NCBI GenBank assembly: GCA_018303705.1
Contig: JAGVXQ010000038.1
Location: 1 to 20,581, forward strand
Direction: 5' to 3'
DNA: 20,581 bases
From: Candidatus Woesearchaeota archaeon
GTDB lineage: Archaea; Nanobdellota; Nanobdellia; SCGC-AAA011-G17; JACPNG01
Positions within the stretch are counted from its first letter, which is position 1, and each line of letters starts with the position of its first letter. The notes under the pieces were generated by a model. It made no database searches. It was given only the letters and a program-made list of their open reading frames with translations, and was not told the DNA's origin. A program made the position numbers and the translations under genes. This document shows positions 20,042-20,581 of this stretch, in pieces.

Positions 20042-20581
20042 GCTATAAAGATGTTATTAGCAGCAAAAAAGGGCAGGTAACAGCATTCTTTGTCATTGGA
20101 ATCATAATTGCTGCATTGCTTTTCATTGGAATCTATTATAGGGGTTTTATAATGGAAAAACTTGGGGAGAAAGAGATAGCCAAAAGCAATGTGCAGGCAG
20201 AGATAGCTTCCATAAAGGAGAATATTGCTGATTGCATGAATGTTCTTGCTGATGATGCATCGAACCAGCTTGGGATGCACGGTGGATACATAAGCCTGCC
20301 TGAGAATGAAATCCCTATAAATTTAGCGAATCCTATGCCTAACAGGATTACAGTCTTACCAGGGCTGGAAACTGCATATTGGTTTTATGATGAGGGCAAC
20401 AATGTGCAGAGGCTTAACATACCAACTGTAATGTCAATGGAGAATGAGATTGCAAAATATATCGATGAAAACATGGTTAAGTGCACAGGCGACTTTAGTG
20501 AATTTACTGGAGAAATAAGCTACAAGAGGCCAAAGACAAGGGTTGAGATAAAGGAAAAAAGCATAATAGTCAGTATGAAAT
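20038..20581 (+). CDS. pilin-like membrane-anchored secreted protein (partial, runs off window)
   Basis: The first 181 residues of a larger protein. The N-terminus has a short basic leader ending K-K-G-Q, then the hydrophobic segment V-T-A-F-F-V-I-G-I-I-I-A-A-L-L-F-I-G-I-Y-Y. This resembles the class III (archaeal type IV pilin-like) signal region, where cleavage follows K-G or an equivalent site. The extracellular part has I-A-D-C-M-N-V-L-A-D-D-A and a G-G-Y-I motif (about 82-85), which I recall from large secreted proteins of Woesearchaeota-like archaea, but I cannot name a function. The frame is open to the last base. It overlaps the winged-helix gene by four bases. Confidence 0.75.
   Translation, partial: MSYKDVISSKKGQVTAFFVIGIIIAALLFIGIYYRGFIMEKLGEKEIAKSNVQAEIASIKENIADCMNVLADDASNQLGMHGGYISLPENEIPINLANPMPNRITVLPGLETAYWFYDEGNNVQRLNIPTVMSMENEIAKYIDENMVKCTGDFSEFTGEISYKRPKTRVEIKEKSIIVSMK

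Noticed and set aside
19819..20280. Minus-strand open frame of 153 codons
   Set aside because: It lies opposite the winged-helix and pilin-like genes, which have domain matches and an ATGA overlap; its translation has no recognisable motif.

Overview
The window is AT-rich archaeal chromosomal DNA. The information-processing genes are archaeal-type: family B DNA polymerase, FEN1, RfcS and RfcL clamp-loader subunits, a HerA/FtsK-type ATPase, type II methionine aminopeptidase, a Trm5-like tRNA methyltransferase and HtpX. Neither tRNA encodes CCA, and many genes have a TATA box 23-28 nt upstream of the start codon, which suggests leaderless transcripts. Tight packing, many tiny proteins and a secreted protein with an N-terminal KKGQVTAFF segment suggest a DPANN archaeon (Woesearchaeota/Pacearchaeota-like). 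That placement is inference.

Layout. 1-883 (minus): a zinc-ribbon miniprotein overlapping a DNA methyltransferase cut off by the window edge. 992-1430 (plus): a frameshifted transposase N-terminus joined to a UPF0175-like C-terminus. 1475-6410 (minus): PD-(D/E)XK-like nuclease, PolB, GH-A-like lipoprotein and methionine aminopeptidase, transcribed in that order. 6480-9194 (plus): FEN1, an EamA-type transporter and a Trm5-like methyltransferase, almost without gaps. 9204-12756 (minus): a membrane-anchored protein, RlmE/FtsJ, an HTH-nucleotidyltransferase/HEPN pair, the HerA-like ATPase and a small AbrB protein. 12973-14495 (plus): RfcS overlapping a putative zinc metallopeptidase. 14599-15410 (minus): HepT/MntA. 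15492-16691 (plus): RfcL. 16688-18869 (minus): Fic/Doc with a ribbon-helix-helix partner, HtpX, and a DUF4258/YgiT-AbrB pair. 18979-19429: tRNA-Thr(UGU) and an apparently intron-containing tRNA-Val(GAC). 19430-19846: non-coding, with a 21-bp hairpin and short repeats. 19847 to the end (plus): a small winged-helix protein overlapping a pilin-like secreted protein.

Two themes stand out. A core replication set (PolB, FEN1, RfcS, RfcL, with HerA and a PD-(D/E)XK nuclease) lies within about 13 kb. It is interleaved with four toxin-antitoxin-like pairs between 10.3 and 18.9 kb, and one of them sits between rfcS and rfcL. The clearest unusual signals are the tRNA-Val candidate intron in the variable loop with bulge-helix-bulge geometry, two identical palindromes 20 bp apart over the promoter and start codon of the HTH-nucleotidyltransferase gene, the zincin-like protein coupled to rfcS, and the perfect-arm hairpin downstream of tRNA-Val.
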